From positions 17,775,543 to 17,839,542 of the forward strand of contig OV277862.1 of NCBI GenBank assembly GCA_922989275.2: a DNA stretch of 64,000 nucleotides, given 5' to 3'. A model generated the notes under the pieces. That model was given only the letters and a program-made list of their open reading frames with translations, ran no database searches and was not told the DNA's origin. Of the stretch, positions 43,894 through 58,800 are shown piece after piece. A program made the translations under genes and the position numbers. Position 1 is the first letter of the stretch. Each line of letters opens with the position of its first letter. This DNA comes from Gari tellinella. Its lineage: Eukaryota; Mollusca; Bivalvia; Cardiida; Psammobiidae.

Positions 43894-46800
43894 GTGCGAT
43901 ATAAATTCAATGAAACGACACGTAGTTTACAATATTTATGTTTATAAGGAGTGTTTAGAATAACTAGAAGCTTCGTGGAAGCACCACTCCTTCAATCAGT
44001 CGGTTACCAACGACGCTCTGATAACTGGAATCCCTGGCTATGCTGGCATGCACTGTACTGTAATGACTGTCATCGACAGTGTTGGTTTGAGGGTACCGCT
44101 GTCTATTTCCCCGATAATGTCAAACCCTTTTTAGTACATGGACACTGGATTGAAAGCATGTTTATTGTAGGTAGCAAGTGGGACAGGCTGCATAGCTCAG
44201 TGGTAGAGCGTCTGCTTGCAGATCAGGAGGTTGCAGGTTCGATCCCCAGCCGAGTCAAACGAAAGACATTAAATTTAAAAGTTGGTAAAATAGTAATTTT
44301 ACTATAGTCAACTATAGTTGAACTTACCAAAGTTCTCAGCTCTGCGCAAGTGGAAGAAGGTTAGGCTGTGAAGCCAATCCCAAGCTGAGTATAAGCAGTG
44401 TTCTGGTTGCCTCGGTGTCTGGTGTCGGAGTGCAGATTGTACAGCGTGGGCATCCAGTGCGCATGCACGGCTTGACATCCGATTGACATTACATGACAAA
44501 ATCTAGACCCAGTAGTCCAGTGTTCTGCCAAGGTTGATAAAATGTGGGGACAATTGTCTCACCAGCATTCAAAAGTAGGAGACATTTTTGAAATTGATGA
44601 GACATTAATGATTTTTTAACACTAAACTACTCTACAAAAAAATGGTATATGTGTCTGTTGATCTGTGAAACCCCTATAATTATCAACAGATTTCTTCAGC
44701 TGACCCTGCATTAGTTCGGCCTCTACGATTGCCAAGTTGGCGCTCTAATTAGTACTCCTTCGCCTCCGCCCTTAAGTGTCCTGTTCCGGCACATCTTGAA
44801 TTTTTTTGCTTTATAAAGACCATCAACTCAAAATTGCGAGGGCTATTTTCTTGTAAGATGAGGCAGTAGCTATAATTTAGCATTCACAAGGAGATTTGCG
44901 GGAAAAGACATCATGTGCAAGCCACGTGATCGGAATTAACCAATCCGATCCAGTCTCAGTGTTGCTGCTTGTATACAGAACACCGGTCATCATTATTTTC
45001 TGTTTAACGTTATAATTACACTGTTTTTACCGATTCGGCCTTATGAATTTCGCCGTCACACTTGGACAAAATTACGCGAGACATTTCTAATTTTTCCGCT
45101 AGAATATCGCGGAATCGCGGCCTCGACAGAACACTGGTAGTCCATTCCTCTACACCAGTAATGGCTTCCCTCATTGGCGCTCAGGATTTCGGGTTAGCTT
45201 TACGACTGGTTCGTCGGTGTTGGCCTAGGTGCCAGTTTGAGTTGTGATCTCAAACTTACGTTGCTGAACACATTTACAATGACATACTTGTTTAACTTTT
45301 CAGCAAGGTCAGACTGTCATATCTGTAAACAGGAATGGGGCTCAGGAAGGCCCAGGTGCCCCTAGCTCTCAACCAGAGATTCCTAGTATACCTGCACAGC
45401 CAAGACCAAAGCCCAGGAAAGGTTTGTATATACAAGTACCAGTATTCTAATAAATTAATTTGATACCATAACAGTAATGAATTTATAACAATGTATACAG
45501 TCAAACCTGTATTACCGTAAAGCAACCACTGAAAAAAGGTGTAGTATTCAAGACAGGTGGCAACTTAGCCCTTTAGTCCATAGCCTGTTTCTAGATTTGA
45601 AGACAAGTGACCACTTAAAGCAGGTTTAAAGTAAAGCAGAATATGCCTTAAGGTTCATTCTGCTTTACTTTCATTCTGCTGTAAGCTACATTCTGTTAGG
45701 ATGTGGAAAATATTTCTTATGGTGCATATTCATGACTGTGTAAATTGGAACTAGTTTCTTCAGTGGAGGAAACAAATGAACTTAGGCATAAAAAGGTGTA
45801 TCTATGAAGTAATAGGTTAATGGAGGACAAAAATAATGCAGAAGGCTATATATAGGAGCCTTCTGCATTATTTTTGTCCTGCATTTAGCAGTCAATTCTC
45901 ATTAAGTATCATCCTGCAAATTCAGTCAGTGGTCGCTTAATACAATTTTGACTGTACATGGATTCTAACATACCGTATTACTATAGGACACATCAATGTT
46001 GTCTTAATAACACACTAAAATGTTTACATGTATTCTCTGATAAAGGCAGCTTATTGAAAGATTAAAGTAAAGCAGAAAGCTTCCACAGCTCATGCAGAAA
46101 CTTTCTGCTTTGCTTTCACCTTGATTTAAGCCACCTTTTGCTTTACTTTCAATCTGCTTTAAGTGGTATCTTGTATTAAAATCTAGAAACATGCTATGAG
46201 ATAAGGGATTTTTCGCTGATAGCTATGGTAAAAAGTGTTTACTCTATTTTGTTTATTTTGTTATTACGATTTCTTATACAGCCCCAGAACTTCCAATATT
46301 TGAGCGAAGGAACTGGCTGATTCACTTACACTATGTTCGGAAGGAATACGAACAATGCAAGTCACTAATCAAAGAACAGTTGGCTGAGAGTGGAGGCATG
46401 TGTGAATATGCAGTATATGTTCAAGGTGAGTCTAACATGAAACACTGATAATTTTACCTGTGCATCCCGAGTCCTATACTCATTAAATTTGCCAGGGACT
46501 CATTATTTAAAAAGTTGCGAGTCCCATAGCTTTTCTGGCCTTTATTAACCTATTACTCATGAGCAAATAGTAGCTTAAAGCAGGTTAAAAGCCTTTAGGC
46601 ACATTCTGCTTTACTTTCAACCTGCTTTAAGTCATCACCTGTCTTCAAAACTAAAAGTAAGTTATGGGATATGGGGTTAATTTTTCACCTCAGGGACTCA
46701 ATGTTTGTCTCAAAGACTCATTGTTTTACAGACTGTGCATCCCAAGGACTCATGCATCTGATTTCTAAAATTATCACTGCCTTGAAACCTATCAATCCTT

Positions 46801-49800
46801 CTTCTGCTGAATATTCATATACAGTGAAACCCCACTAAACCGGACATGTGTGGGGAAAATATAAATTTCCAGTTTAGAGGGGTTTCCAGTTCAGAGCAGT
46901 TTTAACTTTTAACCCATTACCCCATAGCTTGTTTCTAGTATGGAAGATAGCTGACCACACAAAGCAGGTTGAAAGTAAAGCAGGATGCGCCTTAAGGCCA
47001 ATTCTGCTTTACTTTTGACCTGCTTTAAGCTATCCTCTGCTAGAATATAGAATTTCTGATTATGTTTATCAAGTGGAACTATTTTCTTCAGTGTAGGAAT
47101 AAATTAAAGGCGTATTTATGGGTAATGGGGTTAAAATAAAGAAGGGTGGAAACAGGACCATAGTTTTTGTCCGGTTTAGAGAGAATTTCCGTATTTAGAG
47201 ATTCCAGTTTTGAGGGGTTCCACTGTATATTGTTCTTTTCAGTGAATGCTAAATACAGGTTTTAGACTCTTTTTAGCTCAACTTTTTTGAAAAGTCGAGC
47301 TATTGTCGTCACCCTGTCGTCTGCGTCAGCGTCTGCGTCGGTTAAGTTTTTTGCTTAAGGTTTTTGTAAGAGTTGATTTCTCAATAACTATCAATGGTAT
47401 CCATTTGAAACTTGGAATAGTTGTTCAGTATCAAAAGGGCAACTCATTACATCAAGGCAGATAACCCTGGGATTTGTCTGTTCAGAGTTATTGCCCTTGT
47501 TTTATTTACTTACAAATTGTAAATTAACATATCTTAATAACTGTCAAAGGTATTAACTTGAAACTTTAAATACTTGTGTTATATCAAAAGGGCAACTCAT
47601 TAAAACAAGAAAGGTGATAGGGGATGTGCCATTCCAGAGTTATTGTCCTTGTTTTTATTTACATAAAACTTGTAAATTTCTCAATAATTACCATAGGTAT
47701 TAACTTGAAACTTTGAATACTTGTTCAGTTTTAAAAGGGCATCACCTTTCAACAAAGCAGATAACCATGGGATTTGTCATTGCAGAGTTATTGCCCTTGT
47801 TTGACTAAGAATTTGTATATGAAATTATTCAGTAACTGTAGAAAGTTACTAATTTCAAACTTTCAATATATTTGAATACTTGTTTAGTTTCAAAAGGGCA
47901 ACTCATTACAACAAGGCAGGTAAAGCAGGCAAAGATATTGTCCTTCTTTTGACTTATAGTTTACTTTTAAATGGAATGTAGACTGTCCAAGTATGTTTAA
48001 GTTGTTGTTGCTTACAAACTTCTATGATCAATAGGGCATTAAACACCCATACACATTCTTTAAGTTTGAAAAATGTAGCCGTCTCAAGTATATGAAAGTC
48101 GAGCGTCCAGCATCCATTTGCGGTGCTCTCGTTTGATGATGAATATGTATTGCTTGAAAGAGGCGAACACGGTCAAAATTCTGGCAGACTTCCTTTCCTA
48201 AATTGTATAAAAGTTGTTTGAAAGGTCATGATGCGTAATGTCTGTATGTATTGTAGCTTTGATACTGCGGATGGAAGGCAAGATTCAGGACTCTTTGGAG
48301 CTGTTCCAGACTTGTGCTCTCCTAAACCCAAACAGTGCCGAGAACTTGAAACAAGTGGCAAGATCATTGTAAGTACATGTAAGCCATTCATCCCCCCTGA
48401 AACTTCAAATGGACAATTCCAGTTTTGTATTAACCCATTACCCAATAAATATGCCCTTTTTATGCCTCTATTTTATTCCTCCACTGATGAAAATAGTTCC
48501 ACTTTATACAGATATGAAAATGTATGATAAGAAATAGTTTCTATATCATTGTAGCTGGTAGCTTAAAGCAGGCTGAAAGTAAAGCAAAATGCGCCTTAAG
48601 GCGCATTCTGCTTTACTTTCAATCTGCTTTAAGTGGTCACCTATCTTTAAAAATAAAAACAGGCTATTGGGACAATGGGTTAAGTCAAGTCCATTTTTGA
48701 CTATTTGGTGTTTTGTTTACAAACTTATGCAAAATGGCAAATAGTGCAGACCTTGATCAGAGGGCTTCTTCTGAAGACCTCTGCCCAGGGTCTACACTGT
48801 TTGCATATGACAAATTTACTCTTTACTAGCACACTGTTAAAAGTATTTGTAAATGAGGTGTAAACTCATCACTAGGGTTCAGTGAGTTAATTCCAAACAA
48901 CTTTAATTCAGAAAGTTTTAGGGTCTCTTTGTGTTGCTACTTTTCTACATTAAGCAGCTACTTTTTTAGAACTCTGTATGTTTCTTTGTTAAATGGTTGC
49001 ATCCTCTGAAAAATGAAGCCCTGGAAATCTGTTGTTTTCTCGAAATTGAACAGTTTCCAAAATGTTATAAGTGTAACCATCTTCCACAGAAGCGCCACAG
49101 GGAACTTTTTTTCACATCTGTAATTGTCTAATTGAGCACCTAGGACATCCTTACTCATTGATACTTTCTGATTTATTTTCACCCTTTTAAGGTATACATC
49201 TGTCTTAAACGCATGAAGAAAATACTTTTTGAGTGGTACTAATAGTCCGACTTTTTCCAACCCTTTATATTTTATGTAGTGATTAACCCTAATGGCTATG
49301 AGGGAAAGGGTTAACAAAGATGTGTGTTTATTTCAGATTTTTGTTGGCCAGACATAAAGCTGCCATTGATGTATACAATGAAGCTGCTAAACTTAATGCT
49401 ACTGACTGGGTAGGTTTGGTAATACAGTCAAACTTCTGTTAAGCAATAAGAAGACACTAAACTTAAGACAGGGGACAGTTTAATTCAGGAAACACCTTGG
49501 TTATCTATTGTCAGTAACAGATTCCAACAGTTTATAGTTAAATGGGAAAACACAAATGTAAATTATAGGAGAGGATAATAGTTAAGCTGATGAAAGATAA
49601 ATGGAACAGAACATTTCACTTCACATCAGTGCTTTAATTTGTGTACTGTTTTGAAGATAAAATAAGGCTAATGTTGAAAATATAACTCATTTGTCCATGA
49701 GCTGTAAATGGACTCTTCAAGTCTGGTCCATTTCTTACTATTTAAGATTGGCAATTTCAGTCTTATATGTGACTTGACTAGCCACTTTTCTACTGCAATA

Positions 49801-52800
49801 TTTAATATTGATTTTAGAGTATATTACAAAATTGCAATAGTTAATATTAGGGATGTTAACGGTTAATCGGTTAACCTTTAGAAGCGTGGTTAATCGGTTA
49901 CACTTTTCCTTCAAAAGGTTAACCTGAAAAAACAAAAATTTGGATGTTGGATCATAAAATCTGCTGCACGAAAACAGCGGACGACATCTCCTTTGCTCGT
50001 TTCAACTGCCTTGAAACCTTGTCGAATAACACGCCGCGGGCGTGTACTACCCCATCTACAGAGGTTGCCAGGTAACCCTGATATAAAACCAGTGGGATGA
50101 GACAATTGACAGGTCGCCAAATAACTGACGTTATTGTTGTGATTTTACTTGATTAAGATTAGTGTCCTATTATTAAGAAATGTGTAGAAAAGGTTTGAAC
50201 TGAATCCAATATCATATGGATCATATTTATAAATCCAGCAATGAAGTACAGTACTTGAAATTTCGAAGAAAATAGATCTTCATGTGCACATAACTGCTGC
50301 GAGTTGAAAATGACATGTTTATCCGTTCAGCAGCGAAGCGGTTTGGATCTTGATGAGACACCTATTAACTCGGCGTATTTTACTATTCAGAATAACTTGC
50401 AAAAATGTCAAAAAGTGTATTCCGGTGCGTTTCCGATTCGATTGTCAAGTTGATTAATTGTCATACTGTACCATTCACAAACCCGTCGTGTAAAAGCCTT
50501 TATATATTTCTACGACGTATTGAAGAAACAGGTTAGGTAACTAACGCTCCGTATTGTCGTCTGCTACTTTTCGTAGGAGTGGCAAAAATGTAATCTGCTG
50601 AAAATTTCTTCTACTTACAAGTATGTATGTTAAACTGCTTCTGTTTGGCTTTATTCAGTTCAAAATGCCATAATAAGGGTTTAACGCCCTCATAATTACT
50701 TTCAAATCGAGTGTTACAATGATTGACTCAAGATCCAGATCGGATTACCAGCGCATGTATATTCTTTGTATCAAACACAAATTGAGCGTGCAGATGAAAA
50801 CATATAGCACGTCAGAACTGGAACATACTCTTTGAAATTCAGTTTCGAATTGGATCTAAAGCCTAATAGAACATCGCCGAATATTTCATACACGCATGTA
50901 AAGTCGGAGATTTTTAATGATTTTGAAAGCAGCCTGGATCCAGATCGGACGCAGTTTCACTCGGCGTCTGATCGGAAATCAGACTAGTCGACAAATAGGA
51001 TTCTTCAAAGAATGGATGGCTTTCATTAACATTCAGAACTAACAGTAGGTAGACATATGTTTTTTTCTCCGCAATACAATGTCAGGTTAACCGGTCGGTT
51101 AACCGGTTTTTGCTTGTGATTAACCGGTTACAATATCCGTAACCGTTAACATCCCTAGTTAATATCCTGATAAAAAAGCTCCTGGATTTACACTGTTTAG
51201 TGTTTACACAGGACAATTTTTTTTAATGTACTCTTCATTGGTAGACTATTTGTAAAGATATGCATCATTAGAGTTCAATTTGTTATGGATTGCAAATAAA
51301 GAAAGGAGGGTCTTTTTTGCAGTTCATAATTGTTTTTATGTGTGTTTTATTTTACAGGAGATTTGTCATAATCAGGGAGTGTGCCACATGTATCTGACTA
51401 ATATGGACAAGGTATGAAGATGGTTGATTTGGGTATTGCAGCCCAAAGGCTTTTCTCTGATGGCTAGTTTATATCTCTGTTACCCTTTAAGTTTATCCCA
51501 TCTAATATTGAAGATATGCCTTAGGCACATTCTGATTTACTTTTAGCCTGTTTTATTTACCATCTGCTAGAATAGAGAAAATGTTTCTTATGATGCATAT
51601 TCATGACTGTACGTTTGGACTACATGTATTTTCTTCAGTGGAGGAATAAATTAAAAGGCTTAAAAATGTGTATGTATTGAGTAATGGATATAAGTGATTT
51701 ACACTGTTTAATATGGAGGAAAGAGCTAAAGAATAGTTCAGGGTTACAGATCAGGGGTTTATTGGAGTATTTACGCAATTAAAATTTAGAAAAAGCAATT
51801 GTTTTCCTTAATAAGGAGTAACAAAAACCAAGGAAATGTAGCAAAAAGCAATTCAGTTTTTGAATAACTAATCAGAATATGAATAATACCCAATTACGAA
51901 AATTGCCAATACCCAATAAAAATTTCAAATACATGAACCCAATTCTGTCAAATAACAAGGAGTAAATACCCAATTGCATCAAAACCTTATCTGTAACCTT
52001 AATAGTTGTAACTGATATTAAATCTATTACAGTGGGGAAAACGTTATTCTTTCCCAATAAACGCATTTACGCTGAAACGTTTATTCCCATTGCAAACAGG
52101 TTGGAGCCAGATCAGATGCCGGGTAACCCAGCATTTGATCAGGCTCCAAACTCTTTGATTAGTTAGAATTGTCAAAATATCATCATTTTCTACATTTTAG
52201 GTTGTTGCATTTGCATTTCGTTTGTGTTTAAACAGGAAAGAATAACGTTTTCTCCACTGTACGTATGGCTTCAGTCTTGGATTAGATGAACATGATTGCC
52301 TTGTTATTTCAGGCTAAAGAGTGTCTTCAGCAAGCCATTGCCTTCAAGAGACATGAGATATCCTATGTGATGCTTGGTAAAATCCATCTCATTCAGAATG
52401 ACATACCTGGTGCAATAGATGTCTACAAGCAGGCTGTAGAGTGAGTGAATTGTTTACCAGTTAACCCATTACCCCATAAACAGAGCTCCAGATTAGTGGG
52501 TATTTCAAAAGCTAAAATCTTTATATCTGCATTAGCCCTATGGTGTCACTACTCATTAGAATCGTCTCTTCCACAATTCTAATGAGTAGTAACATCTTAG
52601 GATTTGGTGCTGCAATGAGTGAGAAAATGGTGGATTTGTTCAGTTTACTCACTCTTATCTGGAGCCCTGATTAATACACCTTTTTACGCCTTTAAATTTA
52701 TTCCTACACTGAAGAAAATAGTTAAAAAAAATTTGGTCATGAATATGTATCACAAGAAATATTTTTTTATATTCTAGTAGATGGTAACTTAAAGCAGACT

Positions 52801-55800
52801 GAAAGTAAGGCAGAATGCACCTTAAGGCGCATTCTGCTTTACTTTCAACCTGCTTTAAGCGGTCACATATCTTCCAAACTAGAAATAGGCTATGGGGTAA
52901 TGGGTTAACCCACCTATCACCCATATAGAAACCTCGTGCAACGCCTTGCCATATTCAGTCAATCTTGTATTAAATGGCCACTCTATAGAAAACCCATGGC
53001 TACTTTAATTCAGAATAAAAAATACAGAAAGCTCCTGTAGGAGTTTTCTGTATTATTTTGATTTTGTATATTATTCATATACTTGCAGACTTGCCTGTCA
53101 ACTTTATTTGCAATATCAGCAAACAATTGTTTCTTCATGGTTTGGTTAATTACAGAAGACCTGTACTGGAAATCACATTTGCAACAGATTGAAAAGCATG
53201 ATTATCTAACAATTTATGTGACATCGTAATGCAGGGTAAAAGTATTGAAGATAGCTTGCTGTTGTTCTGCATTTAACTTGTAACCTTTCCTAAAGACAAG
53301 CAATGTTTATTCTTGTCAGTGGTTTCTCAATACAAGTTTGATATCTTACCTGTTCATACATTTTATTTCGTCTGTTACCTTTGTGGTTATTTTGTTGTTG
53401 CAGGTTTTCTCCAGAGAGTCCAGATATGCTAACAACATTGGGCTTGCTGTATATGCAGGTATGTTCAAAAATCAAATTGAATTTCATAGGCAAATATGTG
53501 TACAGTACGTTGCTTTAGCTACGCATGTCACTAGAAGAGCATCTGTTTGTTATAAACATGTCTATAGATAATGTATTGGTAAACAGCTTTTCTCATAGTT
53601 ATACCCCCACAAACTGAGTTTGAGGGGGATATACTGGAATCAGCCGGTCGGGTGGTCGTCAGTCGGTCTGTCTGCAAAATCTTGTACTTTCAACTTCTCC
53701 TTCAGTTTCAACCCACTACATTTGATACTTGGCATAAATGTTACTCAGGAGTAGTAGATGTGTAAGACACACATTTCAGGTCTCTGTGACCTTGACCTTT
53801 GGCCTTGAAATTGGCAGGCAAAATCTTGTACTTTGAACTCCTCCTTCACTTTTAACCTGATTCACTTGATACTTGGCATAAATGTCACTCAGGAGTAGTA
53901 GATGTGGAAGACACAAATTTCAGGTCACCGTGACCTTGGCCTTTGGCCTTGAAATTGGTCTTAAAATTGGCAGGCAAAATCTTGTACGGCGAACTCCTCC
54001 TTCACTTTCAACCGGATTTACTTGATACTTGGCATAAATTTTCCAAGTTTTTATGATGGTCCCAGCACCCTGCCATTGTAAAACCTCATTGAAAACGTCT
54101 GCAGAGTGCTGTATAGTGTAGTGATAGCCGTTCTAGTTTGTGTATAGTGTTTAACCCATTATATGCCTTTTTACGCCTCTTATTTATTCCTACACTGAAG
54201 AAAATACATGTAATTCCACTTTATAAAAATCATGAATATTCAGCATAAGAAATATTTTCTAGATCCATGTAGATAGTAGCTTACACCCCGGTCACACAGA
54301 GCCATCGGTGATAGATCGGTTGTTTTTTTCGCCAAACTAGGGAGGGGACCGATGACAAGCTATTTACTACCGACATCACCTATTGGCCACCTGTTTTCCA
54401 CCTATCAATCGCTATTGGGTAAAGATGAGTTTCGTCGGCGAAAAATCACCGATTGGGATTTTTAAACGTGCTTAAAATTCTCGATCGGTGAAAATATTTT
54501 ACAAATATTTTACAAATAACCGATTGACAACCTGTCTACTACCGATATCACCGACGAGTCACCGATAAACCACTGATAAAGCACCGATGAACTGATACTT
54601 ACCACCGATGAAAAAAGATGAGAATTAAAACGCAGGATCTCGTCGGTTTTCATCGGCTGTTAATGGCAGTTCAATCGGTGATCAGTTGGTGATCAATCGG
54701 TTGCCGCCAGCATTTCATCGGTGTTTTATCGGTATTCGTCGATTATTGATAGGTTGTTGGGCGCTTTTAATCGGTGGCCCATAGGAGTTCATGAGTTGCC
54801 AATCGGTGGCCAATCGGAGGCGGGATGGCGTTTCACCGATTGAAGAATTATTTATCACCGATACCCGGTCACACAGAAAGCCTGAAATTAAATCACTTAT
54901 GACAACCGATCAAAACAGCAAATAATTCGACCGATTGGGTACCGATTTAAGCCCGACCGTCTGTGTGACCGGGGCATTAAAGGCAGAATGTCGCCCAAAT
55001 GGATGTTTAAAATGCGCAATTTCTTATATATGTACATTTTCTATGTATTAAAACCAAGCGAAAAAGGTTGTCAGATGCCTGACATATGCCCCCCTTTCTT
55101 TAAGAATCATACATAAATGTGCCGATTTCTTATCGAGATGGTTGGAAAAATAAGCTCTTTGTTTACATAACAAATCTTCGTGTCGGCTTCCGAGAATTTC
55201 CGCATGGTCGAATAAGAGTCACGTGATCAATCCGATTTTTCTGACTTGTCTGTGTTACTTCAGAACAGAATAGTTAATAATGGTAAATAGATAACGGTGG
55301 AGAAAACGTTATTCTTTCCCGTTTAAACGCAAACGAAACGCAAACGCATCACAATAAAACGCATAAAAACACAACCTTTAGACAATTATGACCATTCATG
55401 TTAGTCTGAGTTGCAAACAGTTTGGTGCCTGATCAGACGCTCCAAACTGTTTGCAATTGAAATCATGGTTTTAGCGTAAGCGCGTTTATTGGGAAAGAAT
55501 AACATTATCTCCACTGTAAGGAAGGTAACATCGAATACATAGTCGTACACATTCCTACTTGAGATAAGTATGATCATCGTGCAGCAGGAGAACGCTGCGC
55601 TAACTTTACTGATATTTTATTCTTTCAAATTAAACGCATTTATAAACAAAACTATTATTACCATTGCAAACAGGTTGGAGCCAAATCAGACACCGCGTAA
55701 CCCGGCGTCTCATCAGGCTCCAGCCTGTTTGCTACTCAGATTAAAAAACTAGTTAAAATTTCTAAAAGTAAATATCCACAGTGTAGTGAATTGCGTTTGT

Positions 55801-58800
55801 GTTTAAACCGGAAAGAAAAATGTATTCTCTACTGTATATTGCGCACAATAAATACAGCTATCAATGGCTCTTGCTGAATGTAGGGAATACTCATCCCTTT
55901 TAAAGTTTTAGAATGTTCCAATTTAAAAATAACTCTGCCAAGTCAGAAGAAAACACTATGAAAACATCTTTACTGGGCGCAAGCCGAACGATATCCGCCG
56001 TTGGTCGGATGTCAACAAACCGATTTAAAAATCGACATCTTTCCACCAAATTCATGGATTGGCTACTTGACAGCTACATACTGGCTTTAAAGCAGGTTGA
56101 AAGTGAAGCAGAATGCAACAAAGTTTGTTTTTTTTAATTTTCCAGTGTTTTTTTTTACATGTTTGGTGTTAACTTATTTTTGCCTAAAATCACTAGGGTA
56201 TTATGGTTCATTTGGGGTCTACAATTGATGCAGAGAAGTTGAAACTGAAAACAACATTCTGTATTGTCTCTCCTGCAGGTTGGTCAATACCAGAAGGCAT
56301 TTGAGAATCTAGGCAATGCCATGACGTATGACCCCTACCATGTGAAGGCCATCATGGCTGCAGGCAGTATGATGCAGAGTCACGGAGACTTTGATGTGGC
56401 GCTGACCAAATACAGAGTGGCTGCCTCCAGTACGCCAGAAAGTCCTCCTCTCTGGAACAACATTGGCATGTGCTTCTTTGGGAAAAAGAAATATGTGGCA
56501 GTAAGAAATTGTTTAACCTTTATCATGGTTCACGATAAGAGGGAGTAAACTGAACAAATCCAACATTTTCTCATTATTGCAGCACCAAACCCTATGGTGT
56601 CACTACTCATTAGAATTGTCTCGAAGAGACGATTCTAATGAGTAGTAACACCATAGGGTTTAATGCAGAAATAAAGATTTTATTTTTTTGCAATACTCCC
56701 TTTGTCTGGAGCTCTGTTTATGTCATAACCTAATCATAGCATTCTTTCATTTTCCATATAAAATTGAGTAAAATAAAAACCTTAAAACCAATTACTCCCT
56801 AACCTGTTTCTAGTTTTGAACACAGGTTATCGCTCAAAGCAGGTTGAAAGTAAAACAGAATGTGCCATAAAGTACATTTTGCTTTACTTTAAGCCAGCTT
56901 TAGGCTACCATCTGCTATGATGTAGAAAATACATAATTAGTGCATATTCCTAAGTTAACTGTATCTTCTTTTGAGTAGTGATTTGAAGGTGTAAAAAGTT
57001 GTATAAAATACATTGTAATTGGTTAAACAGTTACTTCAGGCCTGTTTCATAAAACTTCGTACAACAAAATCAATCGTAAGTCAAAACTTTCAAATACGTA
57101 TAATTTCAGATTTCTCTATCTAATCCTGTCTTGTGACATCTCTTTCGAATTGTCTTGAAAAGACGATTCCAAAGAGATGTCACAAGACAGGATTAGATTG
57201 AGAAATGAATAATAATTAAAACTTTTATATTCTGACTTATGACAACATTTGTCGTACAAAGTTTTATGAAATGGGCCCCTGAAATGTACTGAACTGTGAG
57301 AGTTTTCTGCTATTCTTTTGTTCTCCATAACATAGTCACTGGTATATTAAGATCTGTATACTCCTTCATGAAGTGGTCACTGAATGATAGTTTTATTGCA
57401 TATGATTCAGCTTTACTGTGTTACATTTAATGTTCTCGCTTCCAAAATCATAGGTGCAAATCGGTTCGATCTAAATGTGTATAACCTTTTACATATAGCC
57501 TGGTTCTAGTTTTGAAGATAGGTGACCATCTAAAGCAGGTTGAAAAGTTAGCCAGAATTCTCCTCAAGGCACATTCTGCTTTACTTCCAATCTGCTATAA
57601 GCCACGATCTGCAAGGATGTTGCACATATGTCTTACATTTTGTGAATGTTTGTTTACAGGCAATCAGTTGTCTGAAGCGTGCCAATTACCTGGCTCCTTT
57701 TGACTGGAAGATCTTATATAACCTGGGTCTGGTACATCTGACCATGCAGCAGTATGCCTCAGCATTCCACTTCCTGAGTGCTGCCATTAGTCTCAGACCA
57801 AAGATGGCCCAACTCTTCATGCTGTTAGCAGGTAGGAAACTCACTCATTTAAGATATACAGTACTCCCTCCCTCCATCCAACAGCCCTCCCAACAACGAC
57901 TCCCTCCTTACAATGACCCTTAAGGCTGTTCCCCAAACAAGACAATTATGTTTAACGCTTAAACTGCTGCAATATCGTTTGCTTCAGATTGTCGTCTGCT
58001 GTTTTTTCTCAAAGTTACATATAAGTGGACATATTTATAGAATAAATATAGTAACAAGTGACAAACAGCTTGAATCCAGATCAGACGCTGCGTTACGCGT
58101 CATCTTATCTGAATTCAAGCTGTTTGCAAATGTGAGTCATGTCTTAATTTTCCCTCTTTATAATGACTCCTTCCAAACATTACAACACACACAATATGTG
58201 TCTCCCGTTAGGTGTCGTTGTAGAGAGGGAGCTCTGTAACATGTATTCTGACTGTCCACCAGATACCACCTCCATACAAGAAACTTTACTGTCGATTTGG
58301 GAATAACTTGTTGATTAAAATGATTTAAGAGATTTCATCAACAGTAAAGATTCTCCATACAAAAAACTTTACTGTCGATGAAAACCTGTGAATTTTTTCT
58401 TGGTTACAATGATCTTAGAGGAAAACAAATTTGATCGGTGCCAAAGGTGTATATCTATGGAACTGTATACCTGTTATGCTTGATATTGCCGCCTAAACAA
58501 GTGTACAGTAGTAGTCAATGCTATATATGCACAGGTCCCATCTGTGTCCTTATGCCAGACAATCTGCCGTGTCAGTGGGTAGACGCAGTTACTGTTTAAA
58601 TTGCATGATAACAGTTGGTTTTATGTTACGTTTTTGTGGAAGGGTATTATGTTAGCTAGGCAGAAATGCAACTAAAGTGTTGTTTCATTATTCATTATTT
58701 GACAAGTTTTGTTTAGGTAGAGCAAGAGTAAACTGAAAATCAGTTGTACCCTTTGTCTCTATATATACCTTTGTTACAATTTGTTTAAAATCAATCGTGT

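Noticed and set aside
44186..44256. A functional tRNA-Cys gene
   Set aside because: Acceptor and T stems have several mismatches; only the A/B-box regions and anticodon loop fit.
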